Shown piece after piece: positions 43,664 to 53,777 of a DNA stretch of 64,000 bases. The notes under the pieces were generated by a model, which did not search any database, was not told the DNA's origin, and saw only the letters and a program-made list of their open reading frames with translations. The position numbers and the translations under genes are program-made. Numbering within the stretch: position 1 is the first letter of the stretch; every line of letters begins with the position of its first letter. Source of the stretch: Haloarcula mannanilytica (GTDB lineage Archaea; Halobacteriota; Halobacteria; Halobacteriales; Haloarculaceae); contig NZ_BIXZ01000011.1 of assembly GCF_005406125.1 (NCBI RefSeq), positions 1 to 64,000 of the forward strand. Direction: 5' to 3'.

Positions 43664-45568
43664 TCACTTGTTCCGTGACACGCGCTCGACGAACTCTTCG
43701 GGCAGATCGCTGATTTCGCCGGCCTGTACCTTCCAGAGGTTCGCATAGAGCCCGTCCTCGTCTAGCAAGGCTTCGTGACTCCCCCGCTCGGCGATTTCGC
43801 CGTCATCAAGGACGAAAATCGTGTCCGCGTCGCGAATCGTCGATAGCCGATGGGCGATAACGACCGTCGTTCTGTCGACGGTTATCTCGTCGAGTGAACG
43901 CTGGATGAGCATCTCAGTCTCGGTGTCGACATCGCTGGTCGCTTCGTCCAAAACGAGAATCTCGGGCTCCGAAAGGACGACGCGGGCGAGAGCGATTCGC
44001 TGGCGCTGCCCGCCGGAGAGCTTGACGCCTTCCTCGCCGACCGCAGTTTCGTACCCGTCGGGGAGTTCGGTGATGAACTGATGCGCCTGTGCAGCTTTCG
44101 CGGCCGCCACAACGTCGGCATCGCTCGCGTCGAACGTTCCGTATGTGATATTCTCCTTGACAGTCCCCCCGAAGAGGTAGTGCTCCTGACTGACGTAGCC
44201 GATAGTGTCACGGAGACTCGACAGCGTCACGTCGCGGACATCGTGGCCGTCGACGCTGACTGACCCTTCGTCCGTCTCGTACATCCGCATGAGCAATCGG
44301 ACGACAGTGGACTTGCCCGCACCGGTGGGGCCGACGAACGCGACAGTCTCGCCCGGGTCAATGTCGAACGAAATCCCGTTGAGGACGTACTCCTCGTCGG
44401 GTTCGTACCCAAAGCACACGTCGTCGTACTCGACATGGCCCGCAACCGCGGTCAGTTCTGTCGCATCCGGCAGGTCTTCGATGGCGACGGGCATGTCCAT
44501 GAGGCCGACGACGCGTTTCCCGGATGCGCGTGCGTTCTCATACTGCTCGATGATGACGGCGATCTGCTTGAGCGGCCCGGTGAACCGCTGGCTCATGAAC
44601 AGAAACGTTACCAGCGAGCCGACGGTGAGCGAGCCGCTGAAAAGCGGCGGCGGCCCGACGACGACCCAGTAGCCGCCGATGAGAAAGGTCGCCGCGAACG
44701 ACAGGTTCGTAATGAGGTTGCTTCCCGGGTGGTACAGCGTGTTCAGCTTGATTCGCTCCCAGTTGGTCTCGAAGTAGCGGGCAGAGACAGCCCTCACGCG
44801 CCCGGATTCGTATGCCTCGGTCGTCATCGTTTTGATGAGGGTGATGCCGCCGAGATTGTTTTCGAGCCGGGTGTTCATACCGCCGACGCTCGACCTGATA
44901 GCGTCGTAGATCGGCTCGACACGCCGCATGAACCACAGCGTGAACACCGTGAGCAACGGCACCGCTCCCAGCGTGACGACTGCGAGCTGCCAGTTCAGAT
45001 AGAGGAGTATCGCGGTGCTTCCGGCGAGTACCGTCCCGATGCGGACCGCCCTGGTGAGCGCGTCGTCGAAGAACTGCTCGAAGTTGGAAATGTCGTTGTT
45101 CAGGATGCTCATGAGTTCGCCCTTCTCGTGGCCGTCGAAGAAGCGAACGTCCAGGCGCTGGATCTTGTCGTACGTTGCCGTGCGAACGACGTGCATCAGA
45201 TGGTGCGTGAAATAGTCGACGGTGAGCATCCGGACCGTCGCGAGCAGACTCGTGAGCAGGTAGCACCCGAAAATGATGCCAAAGGAAAACCACAGCTGTC
45301 CTACTCGCGTCGGTGGCACTGCTCCGGCAGGGACGAGCGGCAGTTCGTACGGTATCGAATCCGTGAACACGGCGTCGATGGCGACACCGAGGATGAACGG
45401 CGGCACCAGCGACGCCGCACGCTCGAACAGCCCGGCGAGGAGCCCCACCGAGAACCACCCGCGACGACTGTGGCTGAACTGCGTGAACAGACGCAGCAGC
45501 GGCCACTCGATCACGTCACGGTACTGCTCCAATCGGTACTCGCTATCGGGCACTGTTCCAGTAACCAT
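43664..45568 (-). CDS. ABC exporter-type transporter, fused membrane and ATPase domains
   Basis: A 634-residue half-transporter: six helices in the first about 340 residues, then an ABC domain (Walker A GPTGAGKST, signature LSGGQRQRIALARV, Walker B ILVLDEATSDVDTETE). Exporters of this class work as dimers and move lipids, drugs or peptides outwards. It is read against the flanking sugar genes and its gene order gives no substrate. It may have inserted independently of the pectin function. Confidence 0.9.
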   Translation of the reverse strand: MVTGTVPDSEYRLEQYRDVIEWPLLRLFTQFSHSRRGWFSVGLLAGLFERAASLVPPFILGVAIDAVFTDSIPYELPLVPAGAVPPTRVGQLWFSFGIIFGCYLLTSLLATVRMLTVDYFTHHLMHVVRTATYDKIQRLDVRFFDGHEKGELMSILNNDISNFEQFFDDALTRAVRIGTVLAGSTAILLYLNWQLAVVTLGAVPLLTVFTLWFMRRVEPIYDAIRSSVGGMNTRLENNLGGITLIKTMTTEAYESGRVRAVSARYFETNWERIKLNTLYHPGSNLITNLSFAATFLIGGYWVVVGPPPLFSGSLTVGSLVTFLFMSQRFTGPLKQIAVIIEQYENARASGKRVVGLMDMPVAIEDLPDATELTAVAGHVEYDDVCFGYEPDEEYVLNGISFDIDPGETVAFVGPTGAGKSTVVRLLMRMYETDEGSVSVDGHDVRDVTLSSLRDTIGYVSQEHYLFGGTVKENITYGTFDASDADVVAAAKAAQAHQFITELPDGYETAVGEEGVKLSGGQRQRIALARVVLSEPEILVLDEATSDVDTETEMLIQRSLDEITVDRTTVVIAHRLSTIRDADTIFVLDDGEIAERGSHEALLDEDGLYANLWKVQAGEISDLPEEFVERVSRNK

Positions 45569-45686
45569 CGCGTCCGGTCGTGCAAATAGTTTGGCCCGTC
45601 GGGGACCGATAACTTCTCTCTCGCTGCATTAACGACCCCGCACTGTCGCGTAGCTTTTTCAGCCGGGGCCCCGTTTGCCGGCACAG

Positions 45687-46865
45687 ATGGGAGACAAGTT
45701 ACAACAGGGGCCGAATGCCGGTCGAACGCTACCGTCGGAGTGCGAGCGATACGAGGACCCGGAAACCGGCGCAACGATCACCCGGTTGACCACGGAGCCA
45801 ACGGCCGACAGTCGACACCTGTACTTCACCGAGCCGGGCTGGTACGACAATGGTCGTCGACTGCTCGTTCGCTCTGACCGCGACGAAACACAGGACCTCT
45901 ACTCGGTCGCGCTCGACTCTGGCACGATAACGCAGCTGACGGACCTCCCGGAGCCTATCAGCGGCATTACCCGTATGCCGACCGACCCGGTCGCGCTGTT
46001 CTGGTGTGACGACTTCCTCGCCGCACTCGACCTCGATTCCCTCGGGCTGAGGACACTGTACGAGCTTCCGGATGGATACAACGGAAGCATCGCTGCGGGG
46101 ACGGCCGACGGAGCGCGGGTCGTCACAGCCCTCTCCGAACAGCTCGACATCGAGCGGGAGTCGGACGCCAGGGAGCAGTGGATCGCTGACCGCATGGAGG
46201 CAGGCCCACACTCGAAGGTCCTCTCGATTCCGCTAGAAGGGGGTGAGCCGACGGTCCACGTCGAGGATACCCGGTGGCTCAATCACGTCAACGCGTCGCC
46301 GACCCGACCCGAACTCGTCACGTACGCCGAGGAGGGGCCGTGGGAGCGAGTCGAGCGTATCTGGGCACTGAATCTCGAAACCGACGAGACGTGGCCGGTC
46401 CGTCCGACCGACGATCACGAGGCCGTGGGACACGAATACTGGCTCGCCGACGGCGAGACAGTCGGGTACCACGGCTGGCGGGGCAGCCGCGACGACCCCG
46501 ACCCGTTTTTCGGTCATATCCGATACGACAGCACGCAACAGAACGAGTGGCCGGCACCGGATATCTACACCCACTTCCACAGCAATACGCGCGAACTGGT
46601 CGTCGGCGATGGCACGTATCGCGGCGTGCCGTTCGTTCTCCTGTGGCGGTGGGCCGAAGATACCGACGGCTACACAACACCCCGAAAGCTCGCCGTTCAC
46701 GGCTGGAGCGGGGATGACGACGTTCACCCTCACTCGCGGATGCGTCCGGACGGGAGGCACGTCGTCTTCGATAGTTCCCGGGGCGGAACCGGCAGCGATG
46801 TCTACCTCGCTGAAATTCCCGAATCAGTCGACGAGCTACCGCGATTCACCGGAGGGCGTGACTAG
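45687..46865 (+). CDS. ogl: Oligogalacturonate lyase (PL22 type)
   Basis: A 392-residue cytoplasmic beta-propeller lyase that splits unsaturated and saturated digalacturonate to 4-deoxy-5-keto-uronate. The start (SECERYEDPETGATITRLT) and the seven-bladed repeats (RRLLVRSDRDETQDLYSVAL; HEYWLADGETVGYHGW) match the family, and the HFHSN motif (His296, His298) fits the metal-binding histidines of the Yersinia enzyme. I could not place every metal ligand with certainty. No signal peptide. It precedes the GH78 gene by 176 bases in the same direction. Confidence 0.83.
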   Translation: MGDKLQQGPNAGRTLPSECERYEDPETGATITRLTTEPTADSRHLYFTEPGWYDNGRRLLVRSDRDETQDLYSVALDSGTITQLTDLPEPISGITRMPTDPVALFWCDDFLAALDLDSLGLRTLYELPDGYNGSIAAGTADGARVVTALSEQLDIERESDAREQWIADRMEAGPHSKVLSIPLEGGEPTVHVEDTRWLNHVNASPTRPELVTYAEEGPWERVERIWALNLETDETWPVRPTDDHEAVGHEYWLADGETVGYHGWRGSRDDPDPFFGHIRYDSTQQNEWPAPDIYTHFHSNTRELVVGDGTYRGVPFVLLWRWAEDTDGYTTPRKLAVHGWSGDDDVHPHSRMRPDGRHVVFDSSRGGTGSDVYLAEIPESVDELPRFTGGRD

Positions 46866-47041
46866 CTTAGTCTCGACAGCCCGGTTTATTGTCTCCGGGG
46901 TTCTGGACCGTCCAGAGCTGGTTCTCGTGGCTATCTGTCCAGTTCGACGGTCACCATTACCGGTTTCAGAACGCGCCAGTCGCCGCATCCGCGCCGGTAT
47001 GCTTTTCCTGACTGCGAGGGCCATTGCAGACAGGAGCGATA

Positions 47042-49774
47042 ATGTCACGCAATCAGCCAGTAGACTTGCGAACAGCGTACGCGCAGAACCCGGTCGGAAT
47101 CGACGAACCGGCCCCAAACCTCCGATGGCGGGTCGACACTGAGCGCCGTACTGCGAGACAGACGGCGTGCAGAGTTATTGTCACGTCGACCCCGGACCGG
47201 CTCTCCCCACGGACAGTGGATGTCTGGGACAGCGGCAAGCAGTCGACGGGGCGACCGTCAGTGACGTACGGCGGTCCCGCTCTCGAATCGGGAACTGTCT
47301 ACTACTGGGCGGTTCGCGTGTGGGATGAAGCCGGCAAGCCAAGCGAGTGGAGCGAACCCGCTTGTTGGGAGACGGGGCTTCGCCACGCCGACGACTGGCA
47401 GGCATCCTGGATCCGTCGCCCCGAAGACGGCTCGTTCCAGCGCGGTCAGTTCACCTACGTTCGCCGGCCGCTCACTATCGAAACGGAAATCGACCGGGCG
47501 AGAGCGTACGTCTCCGCCAGCCACCAGTACGAACTCTCGGTAAACGGCACCCAAGTAGACCGTGGGCCGTCGTTTTCCTATCCGGACTATCAGTACTACA
47601 AGACGGTGTCACTCACTGATGCTCTCGTGACTGGCGAGAACGCAGTTGGAGCGCTGGTTCACTGGAGCGGCGAGGGGCAGGGCCGACCGGCCGCGGAACC
47701 GGGGTTCATCTGTCAGATCGAGTTGCGGTTCGCCGATGGGACCGAACGGACCGTCGTCACTGACGGGTCCTGGCTCGTCCGAACGGCCGAATGGCGGGAG
47801 GACGCGCCATTACGAAACGACGAGATCGCCGAACCGGTCGAGCGTATCGACGGACGGGCGGAACCGAACGGTTGGTCCGAACCGGGGTTCGATACGGAAA
47901 CGTGGGAGGCCGCGGCTGTCGTCGGGACGCATCCGACAGAGCCGTGGACACGTCTCGTCGCACAGAACTGTGACGTGGTCCGGTCACCAGTCGAACCGGC
48001 GTCGATAGACCATCTCGGTTCCGGTTCGTACGTCGTCGATTTCGGACGCATTTATGCGGGTATCCCAGCGGTTCGATTCGAGGCGGGGGACGATGGTCAC
48101 CGTGTCAAACTCAAAGCGGGCTATCGACGCGACGACGACGGAACGGTCGCAGAAACCGACGGCACGCAGTGGACCGACATGAGTTACGAGTACGTCCAGC
48201 CAGAGGGCGAAGGCTGGTTCCGACCGTTCAACTCTCTCGGCATCAGATACCTACAGATCGACGACCCCGGCGAATCCCTCGATACCGACCAAGTGCGCCT
48301 GCTAACACGGAGGAATAGCGTTCCCGATACAGGGGCAGCGACGTTCGAATCCGCGAACGAAACCGTCGACAGCGTCTTCGAACTCGCTCGGCACTCCGCA
48401 CTGTACGGCTGTCAGGAGCAGTTCGTCGACACGCCAACCCGCGAGAAGGGGCAATTCCTGCTCGACGCGTTTAACATCTCGCAGACGACGACCCACGCCT
48501 TCGCGGAGCGGCGGCTGACCCGGAAGGCAATTGCGGAGTTCATCCGGTCACACTACCGCTACTGGGCGTGTGAGGGGCGACTCAACGCAGTGTATCCGAA
48601 CGGCGACGGCAAGCGAGATATCCCGGAGTTCACCGTCTCGTTTCCGGAATGGGTCTGGCAGTACTATCGTATCTCCGGTGACCGCCAGACACTCGACGTA
48701 GCGTACCCAGTCGTGCAGTCGGTCGCAGCTTACGTCGAGCGCCACGTCGATGGTGACACCGGACTCGTCATGCACCTCTCCGGCGGCGACAACAGTTGCT
48801 ACGAGGAGGGTATTATCGACTGGCCGCCGGAAATGCGCTACGGCTACGACCGGGACTGGGCGGCGAGAACGACGGTCAACGTTCTCTGTGCGGGCGCCCT
48901 TGGTCGGGCGGCCGACATCGCAGCCGCGCTTGACCGGCCGGAATGCGAGCAGGCTCATTATCGTGACAGACGGCGTGATCTCCGAGATGCAATCGACGCG
49001 CACCTGCGCCGGGGCGACCGGTACGTCGATGGCTGCGACGCGGCCGACGCGAGTACATCAACCTCCCAGCACGCCAGCGCCCTGCCACTGGCGTTCGACC
49101 TCGTCCCTAAAGCGCACGTTGACACCGTCGCGGACCGCGTGGCTGCTGACGGCATGAAGATGGGGCCGATGACAGTCAGGTGGTTACTTGGGGCGCTTGC
49201 GACGGCGGACCGACCCGAGGCAGTCGTGGATCTGGTGACGGACGCTGAAACCGACGGCTGGGCGAACATCCTCGCACAGGGTGGCACGTTCACCTGGGAG
49301 AGTTGGCGGTGTCGAGACCCCTCCCTGCCGGCCGACCACCGGCACAACCGTAGCGAGTCCCACGCAATGGGGTCGACAGTGCTGGTGAGCATTTTACGGA
49401 CGCTCCTGGGTGTTCGCCCCGACGGTATTGCCGGTGAGCATGTCGAAATACGGCCACCCGCTACGGGGCTGACATCGGCCTCCGGTCAGATGCCGACCGA
49501 ACGAGGAACCGTCGAGGTCGCATGGACTCACGAGGCGAACGAGACCCCTGCCGACAGCCCGAAATTCCGGCTTGAGACGACCATCCCATGGAACACATCG
49601 GCGACCGTCGCGCTTCCGACACGGGAACGAGATGCCACCGTGACCGCAGATGGGGAACCGATCCAGAGCGGGATGAGAGCAACGGCGCTCGCCGACGGCA
49701 TCACGAGTGTCCAAGATGGCAAGCGGTTCGAGGTCGATCTTACATCGGGGACGTACCGGTTTGCGGTCGAATAA
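47042..49774 (+). CDS. Alpha-L-rhamnosidase, GH78
   Basis: A 910-residue multidomain enzyme that removes terminal L-rhamnose from oligosaccharides. Domain order is an N-terminal Fn3-like domain (PAPNLRWRVDTERRT), beta-sandwich domains with the YYKTV region, an (alpha/alpha)6 barrel and a C-terminal beta domain. The key residues of Bacillus GL1 RhaB (Asp567, Glu572, Asp579, Glu841) correspond to Asp463, Glu468, Asp475 and Glu753 (DTPTREKGQFLLD; TFTWESW), with identical spacing for the first three. There is no export signal, so it acts on imported oligomers. ATG 47042 is chosen by domain start. Confidence 0.92.
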   Translation: MSRNQPVDLRTAYAQNPVGIDEPAPNLRWRVDTERRTARQTACRVIVTSTPDRLSPRTVDVWDSGKQSTGRPSVTYGGPALESGTVYYWAVRVWDEAGKPSEWSEPACWETGLRHADDWQASWIRRPEDGSFQRGQFTYVRRPLTIETEIDRARAYVSASHQYELSVNGTQVDRGPSFSYPDYQYYKTVSLTDALVTGENAVGALVHWSGEGQGRPAAEPGFICQIELRFADGTERTVVTDGSWLVRTAEWREDAPLRNDEIAEPVERIDGRAEPNGWSEPGFDTETWEAAAVVGTHPTEPWTRLVAQNCDVVRSPVEPASIDHLGSGSYVVDFGRIYAGIPAVRFEAGDDGHRVKLKAGYRRDDDGTVAETDGTQWTDMSYEYVQPEGEGWFRPFNSLGIRYLQIDDPGESLDTDQVRLLTRRNSVPDTGAATFESANETVDSVFELARHSALYGCQEQFVDTPTREKGQFLLDAFNISQTTTHAFAERRLTRKAIAEFIRSHYRYWACEGRLNAVYPNGDGKRDIPEFTVSFPEWVWQYYRISGDRQTLDVAYPVVQSVAAYVERHVDGDTGLVMHLSGGDNSCYEEGIIDWPPEMRYGYDRDWAARTTVNVLCAGALGRAADIAAALDRPECEQAHYRDRRRDLRDAIDAHLRRGDRYVDGCDAADASTSTSQHASALPLAFDLVPKAHVDTVADRVAADGMKMGPMTVRWLLGALATADRPEAVVDLVTDAETDGWANILAQGGTFTWESWRCRDPSLPADHRHNRSESHAMGSTVLVSILRTLLGVRPDGIAGEHVEIRPPATGLTSASGQMPTERGTVEVAWTHEANETPADSPKFRLETTIPWNTSATVALPTRERDATVTADGEPIQSGMRATALADGITSVQDGKRFEVDLTSGTYRFAVE

Positions 49775-49808
49775 GTCCGAAATCCTCGAACACTCCCCGC
49801 TGTCCCAC

Positions 49809-50837
49809 TCAGTCTTCGAGTAGCGGGCGCAGTTCCCCGGCGAGGTTTTCACCGATCGTACTCATGGCGTTGTCCCCCGGGTGGACAAGGTCGGTTGTGA
49901 GTCCCTCGATAGTCGGGAGCAGGGCCGGCCCTTCGAGAAGGGAAACGTTCTCGTGGGGTGTTTCAGCAACTGCCTCGCGGAGTTCCGCACGGAACCGCTC
50001 ACACATCGCCTCGGGGTCCTCGCTCTGACAAACGTCTCGGGCGTTCCGGAAGATAGTGATTGCGACGACTGGCTTGTCGGGGTGGGCGCTCGCGACTCGG
50101 TCAATCATCGCCTCGGCGCGCTCGCGGAACGTTTCAGGGGGGAAGGTCCCAACCATGTTCACCGATATGGACAGCGTGGCAATGTCCCAGTCGTCGCGCT
50201 CGGCGATGTGGTCCGCAATCGCGCTATCGCAGTAGGCCGTCCCACACGAGCCGAGGTTGACCAGGTCGGCGTCGAGCCGCCGGGCCGTCTGGCTGACATA
50301 GTTCAGGTGCTCGCCCAGCGGGGCCTCGCCCTCCGTTATCGAGGTGCCGTAGGCCAGGTAGCGTCGGTCGGGAAGTTCATCCTCGCGTGGCGGACGGACA
50401 TCGCCATCGAGACCGTGGTAGACCATCGGTCCACCGCGGTGCTCGCCCGGTAACTGGATCCGACAGACCCGCGGATCGAACGCGAGGTCGTCACGGGCCG
50501 ACGGGTCGAGGTCGGCCAGTTTCTCCGGCGTTTTGACCTCGATTGTCGTCGGCGACTGCCCGACATCGACTTCGGTCGCGCCCTGAATCGGTCCCCAGAA
50601 GACCCGGACGGTGCCGACGCTGGCACTCCCGCCGGGAAGTGTCGAGAGTGTCACCCTCACAGGCCCTTCTGGGACGAACCGGAGTTCGACGCCCGCGGGG
50701 TGGCGCATGCGCGACTGCGCGCCCTCGTTGAGGTCCGTCCGCACCGCTTCCGGAACTCGCTGGAGGAGCTTTCCGTCCCGTCCCTCGACGGACCGAACCT
50801 CGCCAACATTGTGGAACTGGATGCCATCGTGGTGCAT
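49809..50837 (-). CDS. SGNH-fold esterase with N-terminal beta domain
   Basis: A 342-residue protein. The C-terminal SGNH hydrolase domain has nucleophile Ser166 in YGTSITEG, an Asn-containing block (VNMVGTFPPETF) and the Asp-x-x-His of TDLVHPGDN. The first about 150 residues are a beta-sandwich of the kind found on carbohydrate esterases. It probably deacetylates or demethylates pectic oligomers before the glycosidases act (inference from place). ATG 50837 is preferred: an ATTATC-type TATA element lies about 26 bases upstream. No signal peptide. Confidence 0.8.
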   Translation of the reverse strand: MHHDGIQFHNVGEVRSVEGRDGKLLQRVPEAVRTDLNEGAQSRMRHPAGVELRFVPEGPVRVTLSTLPGGSASVGTVRVFWGPIQGATEVDVGQSPTTIEVKTPEKLADLDPSARDDLAFDPRVCRIQLPGEHRGGPMVYHGLDGDVRPPREDELPDRRYLAYGTSITEGEAPLGEHLNYVSQTARRLDADLVNLGSCGTAYCDSAIADHIAERDDWDIATLSISVNMVGTFPPETFRERAEAMIDRVASAHPDKPVVAITIFRNARDVCQSEDPEAMCERFRAELREAVAETPHENVSLLEGPALLPTIEGLTTDLVHPGDNAMSTIGENLAGELRPLLED

Positions 50838-50975
50838 GAGCGTACCGTAACACGACACCATTATCAATTATTGGGTCCATTCGCCGTCGTCCAGTCTCTC
50901 TACCGAGCGGACTCCAGTTGCTATCGGGTGATTTGTTCGTGACTGTTGGGACTGAGAACTCCGGACACGGTGGTG

Positions 50976-52403
50976 TTACCCTTCCAGCACCGCGGCGCTG
51001 TCGAGATTATACGCCTGTAAATACTCGCGTTCGAATTCGGCGAGGTCAGCGAACAGTTCGCGGGCCGCATCGCGCTGGATCGTGACGAGCGGATCATTGA
51101 GAAACGCCTGAAAAGCGAGATCAAGGTCCCCTGCGAAGCCGGCTTCGACGAGCGTTTCCTGGTTGTTTACCGTACGCATGACCATCGAGCGGACTTCACG
51201 CGGTAGCTTTCCGGCAGTGATCGGTGCGACCCCGCCACCGGTGACGACGGCGTTGGTCTCGACGACAGCCCCCGCTGTCAGGTCGGGTGTCTGCCCTCGG
51301 TTCGGATAGTTGACGTGCGTTTTGATCGGTTCGATGCCGACCAGCGCCCGCATGATGTCCACGACTTCCTCGCCGGACTCGGTGAACTCGAAGTCCGCCG
51401 CATCGCTGATGTGTCGTTGCATCTTCGCCGGCCCCTCGCCGCCTTCGGTGCGCGCGGAACTTGGCGTCAGCCTGATACCCCAGCGGTGGATCTCATCGGG
51501 CTCGTCGATGTCGAGATACCAGGGAACGAACTCGGCGAGGTGTCGATCACCCGCGGCGCCGAGCAGCCCGAACCGGTCGTACAGATCGAACGCGATCTGC
51601 TGGTGGTTTATCCAGTATGACTCCCCGCGCAACTCGCCGGGTTCGAACTGCGGCAGCGGTTTTTTGCTTTCGAGTTCGCGGTCCAGATACTGGAAGACAT
51701 CGTGGTCGTGCCAGTAGGCTTCGTCGACCCACGTGAAGTGATTGATTCCCTTGACGTTCAGATTGATCTCGTCGGCGGAGACGCTGTCGGCTTCGTCGAT
51801 GTACCTCTCAGCCATGTCGGCCAGCAGTCGCTGGGTTTCGAACACCTCGTGACAGAGTCCGATAGCGTTGATGTCGGGGAATTCCTCGTACAGCGTCCGC
51901 GTACAGACCGTCATGGGGTTCGTGTAGTTGATCACCCATGCGTTCGGACACTGTTCGCGGACCGCAGCGGCGATCTCGCGGTACTGCGGGATCGCTCGCA
52001 TCGAACGGAAGATACCGCCGGGCCCGACTGTATCCCCGACGGTCTGGTAGATACCGTACTCCTGTGGCACGTCGAGATCGTGGACGAACGTCTCTTCGAC
52101 CGGGTCCTGAATCGAGCAGATGACGAAGTCGGCTCCGTCGAGCGCGTCGTCCATGTTCTGGCGGGCTTCGAACGTCCAGTCACCAGTGGCTTCAGAGCGG
52201 TTTGCCAGACCGTTTGCCAACTCCGCGTTCTGCGTGGCCGCTTCGTAGTCAATATCGTAGAGTGTAACCTCCCCTGCGAGGTCGGTACACTGGAGGAGGT
52301 CGTTGATGAGCGTGTGCGCCCAGCCGTGACTACCGCCGCCGATATACCCGATTGTCACCGATGTTGGTGATCCGGATGACCCACGTTCTCCGAGTTGGTG
52401 CAT
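50976..52403 (-). CDS. lplD: Alpha-galacturonidase, GH4 (LplD type)
   Basis: A 475-residue NAD- and metal-dependent glycosidase. It matches Bacillus LplD closely: IGYIGGGSHGWAHTLINDL (NAD loop), YGIYQTVGDTVGPGGIFRS, WVINYTNPMTVCTRTLYE, and the metal residues Cys184 and His185-Glu186 (GLCHEVF) and His222 (GINHFTW). It releases galacturonate from small oligogalacturonides by an oxidation-elimination route. Two ATGs exist; the one at 52403 is preferred because the family begins shortly before the GGGS loop. It converges tail to head with the SGNH gene in the same direction. Confidence 0.9.
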   Translation of the reverse strand: MHQLGERGSSGSPTSVTIGYIGGGSHGWAHTLINDLLQCTDLAGEVTLYDIDYEAATQNAELANGLANRSEATGDWTFEARQNMDDALDGADFVICSIQDPVEETFVHDLDVPQEYGIYQTVGDTVGPGGIFRSMRAIPQYREIAAAVREQCPNAWVINYTNPMTVCTRTLYEEFPDINAIGLCHEVFETQRLLADMAERYIDEADSVSADEINLNVKGINHFTWVDEAYWHDHDVFQYLDRELESKKPLPQFEPGELRGESYWINHQQIAFDLYDRFGLLGAAGDRHLAEFVPWYLDIDEPDEIHRWGIRLTPSSARTEGGEGPAKMQRHISDAADFEFTESGEEVVDIMRALVGIEPIKTHVNYPNRGQTPDLTAGAVVETNAVVTGGGVAPITAGKLPREVRSMVMRTVNNQETLVEAGFAGDLDLAFQAFLNDPLVTIQRDAARELFADLAEFEREYLQAYNLDSAAVLEG

Positions 52404-53312
52404 ATGAACGTCACACACACCGGAGGACAAAGTAGTTGGCGTCATGCCTGCGGTAGCCGATAGCGGCAGCGATTATCGGGTCTGGCGACCGATAGCCATC
52501 ATATCCGAACCAATATCTGGTAACATCTCGGTCGCGTATCTGTGTCTCGGTAGCCCACACTATCAGTGGCAATGGTAGCATAGCCCAGGAGTTGAACTAG
52601 CGAAAGTATACGATATACACTTCTTTCCGATAATATCGGATGAATTGGATTCAAGCGATGCAGCTCATTTCTCTACAGAATAGGTGTTTCTGTGTGACTA
52701 TCGCCTACTCTATTGTATATAGTTTACACACGTATGTCTGTAACCTTTCCTCTGGAGGGGTCCGGCAATATCGAGGGGCTTTCCGATACTACCGGATTAT
52801 GATCGTGGAATATCTACTACGAATATGCTGTACTCTATACAGCTCGGAAACTAAAAACACATATACAGCCCCTCAATTCATCAATTACAACAGTTACGGA
52901 CAAACAGTCTCGAGCTGGTCTGGTATTCCAGAGTCTACTAAGGCGTTTTGTTGTACTGGATTTGGACGTTTTATAGTTACAGACACAATTCGCTGTTGGG
53001 CACCGACATTTGTAGCAACGCTACAGGCGGTCACGCAGATCCACTCGACAACCCGTAATAATCGACCGAGTCGACTGGGATTCTCCGAGCCATCGCAGTC
53101 GTTGTGGTCCGTCGCCGATATCTGCGAGAGCGGCGAACAGTTCTGGTACGTCGAACAGGGATATATTACAACAGGAATCCCGAAAAGGGGACCCTGACTC
53201 GGACAGTTCTCCCGATGTGTCGAGTCCGATTTACGCTTGATGGAAATGGCTACTCAGTAGGTCCCCTACTGTGGACAATACACTTATTTGAGTGACTGGT
53301 AAACACGGGAGC
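52404..53312. other. 909-bp intergenic region, AT-rich centre
   Basis: It separates the leftward GH4 gene from the rightward USP gene. A 185-codon open frame (52640-53197, plus) has poor composition, many cysteines and no recognisable motif, so I do not call it. GC content rises between about 53000 and 53200, which could be a gene remnant, but neither strand gives a family I know. A TTATTT at 53284-53289 is the USP promoter. Confidence 0.4.
53284..53289 (+). promoter_or_regulatory. TATA box for the USP gene
   Basis: TTATTT centred about 26 bases before the ATG at 53313, typical of a leaderless message. Confidence 0.5.
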
Positions 53313-53777
53313 ATGGAGAACGCGTTAGTCGTCATTGACGACACTGACACCCACCGGGAACTGCTCGCTGAAGCCGGACAACTCGCTCACGGTAGCGGTG
53401 CGGAATTGACCGTTCTCTCGTGGATAACGCCGGAGCAGGTCAAGGAGACGGCAGACAACCTGGAAGTGATAGAACAGGTCGAGGGAACGTCTTACAGTGA
53501 CCCCGGTTCGGCTTCGACCGCAAAGCAGTTCGCGCGACAGTTCGCGGAAGATGTCTTCGCGTCCGTCGATGATTCGATCCAGTTCACTGCGGAGGGCATC
53601 GTCAGTACGGAGAGCGACATTGCTGATGACATCATCGCTACTGCGGAGCGGCGCAACTGCGATCACGTCTTTATCGTCGGTCGTCGACGTTCGCCGACCG
53701 GAAAGGCCCTGTTCGGTGACTTCGCTCAGCGAATCCTGCTCAACTTCGACGGCACTGTGACACTCATGATGGACTGA
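53313..53777 (+). CDS. Universal stress protein family (UspA-like)
   Basis: A 154-residue UspA-fold protein: ALVVIDDTDTHRELLAEAGQLA at the N-terminus, and the C-terminal nucleotide loop with GRRRSPTGKALFGDFAQRIL, close to the G-x2-G-x9-G(S/T) pattern of ATP-binding USPs but with Asp-Phe in place of the usual Ser. It is a single gene in front of the oligomer transporter, 1.1 kb from it, with no clear functional link. Confidence 0.85.
   Translation: MENALVVIDDTDTHRELLAEAGQLAHGSGAELTVLSWITPEQVKETADNLEVIEQVEGTSYSDPGSASTAKQFARQFAEDVFASVDDSIQFTAEGIVSTESDIADDIIATAERRNCDHVFIVGRRRSPTGKALFGDFAQRILLNFDGTVTLMMD

Noticed and set aside
44435-45589. Long plus-strand open frame
   Set aside because: Antisense to the ABC exporter, with Arg/Asp/Glu-rich shadow composition and no fold signal.
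52640-53197. 185-codon plus-strand open frame
   Set aside because: Composition unlike neighbouring genes, cysteine-rich without pattern, no recognisable family.
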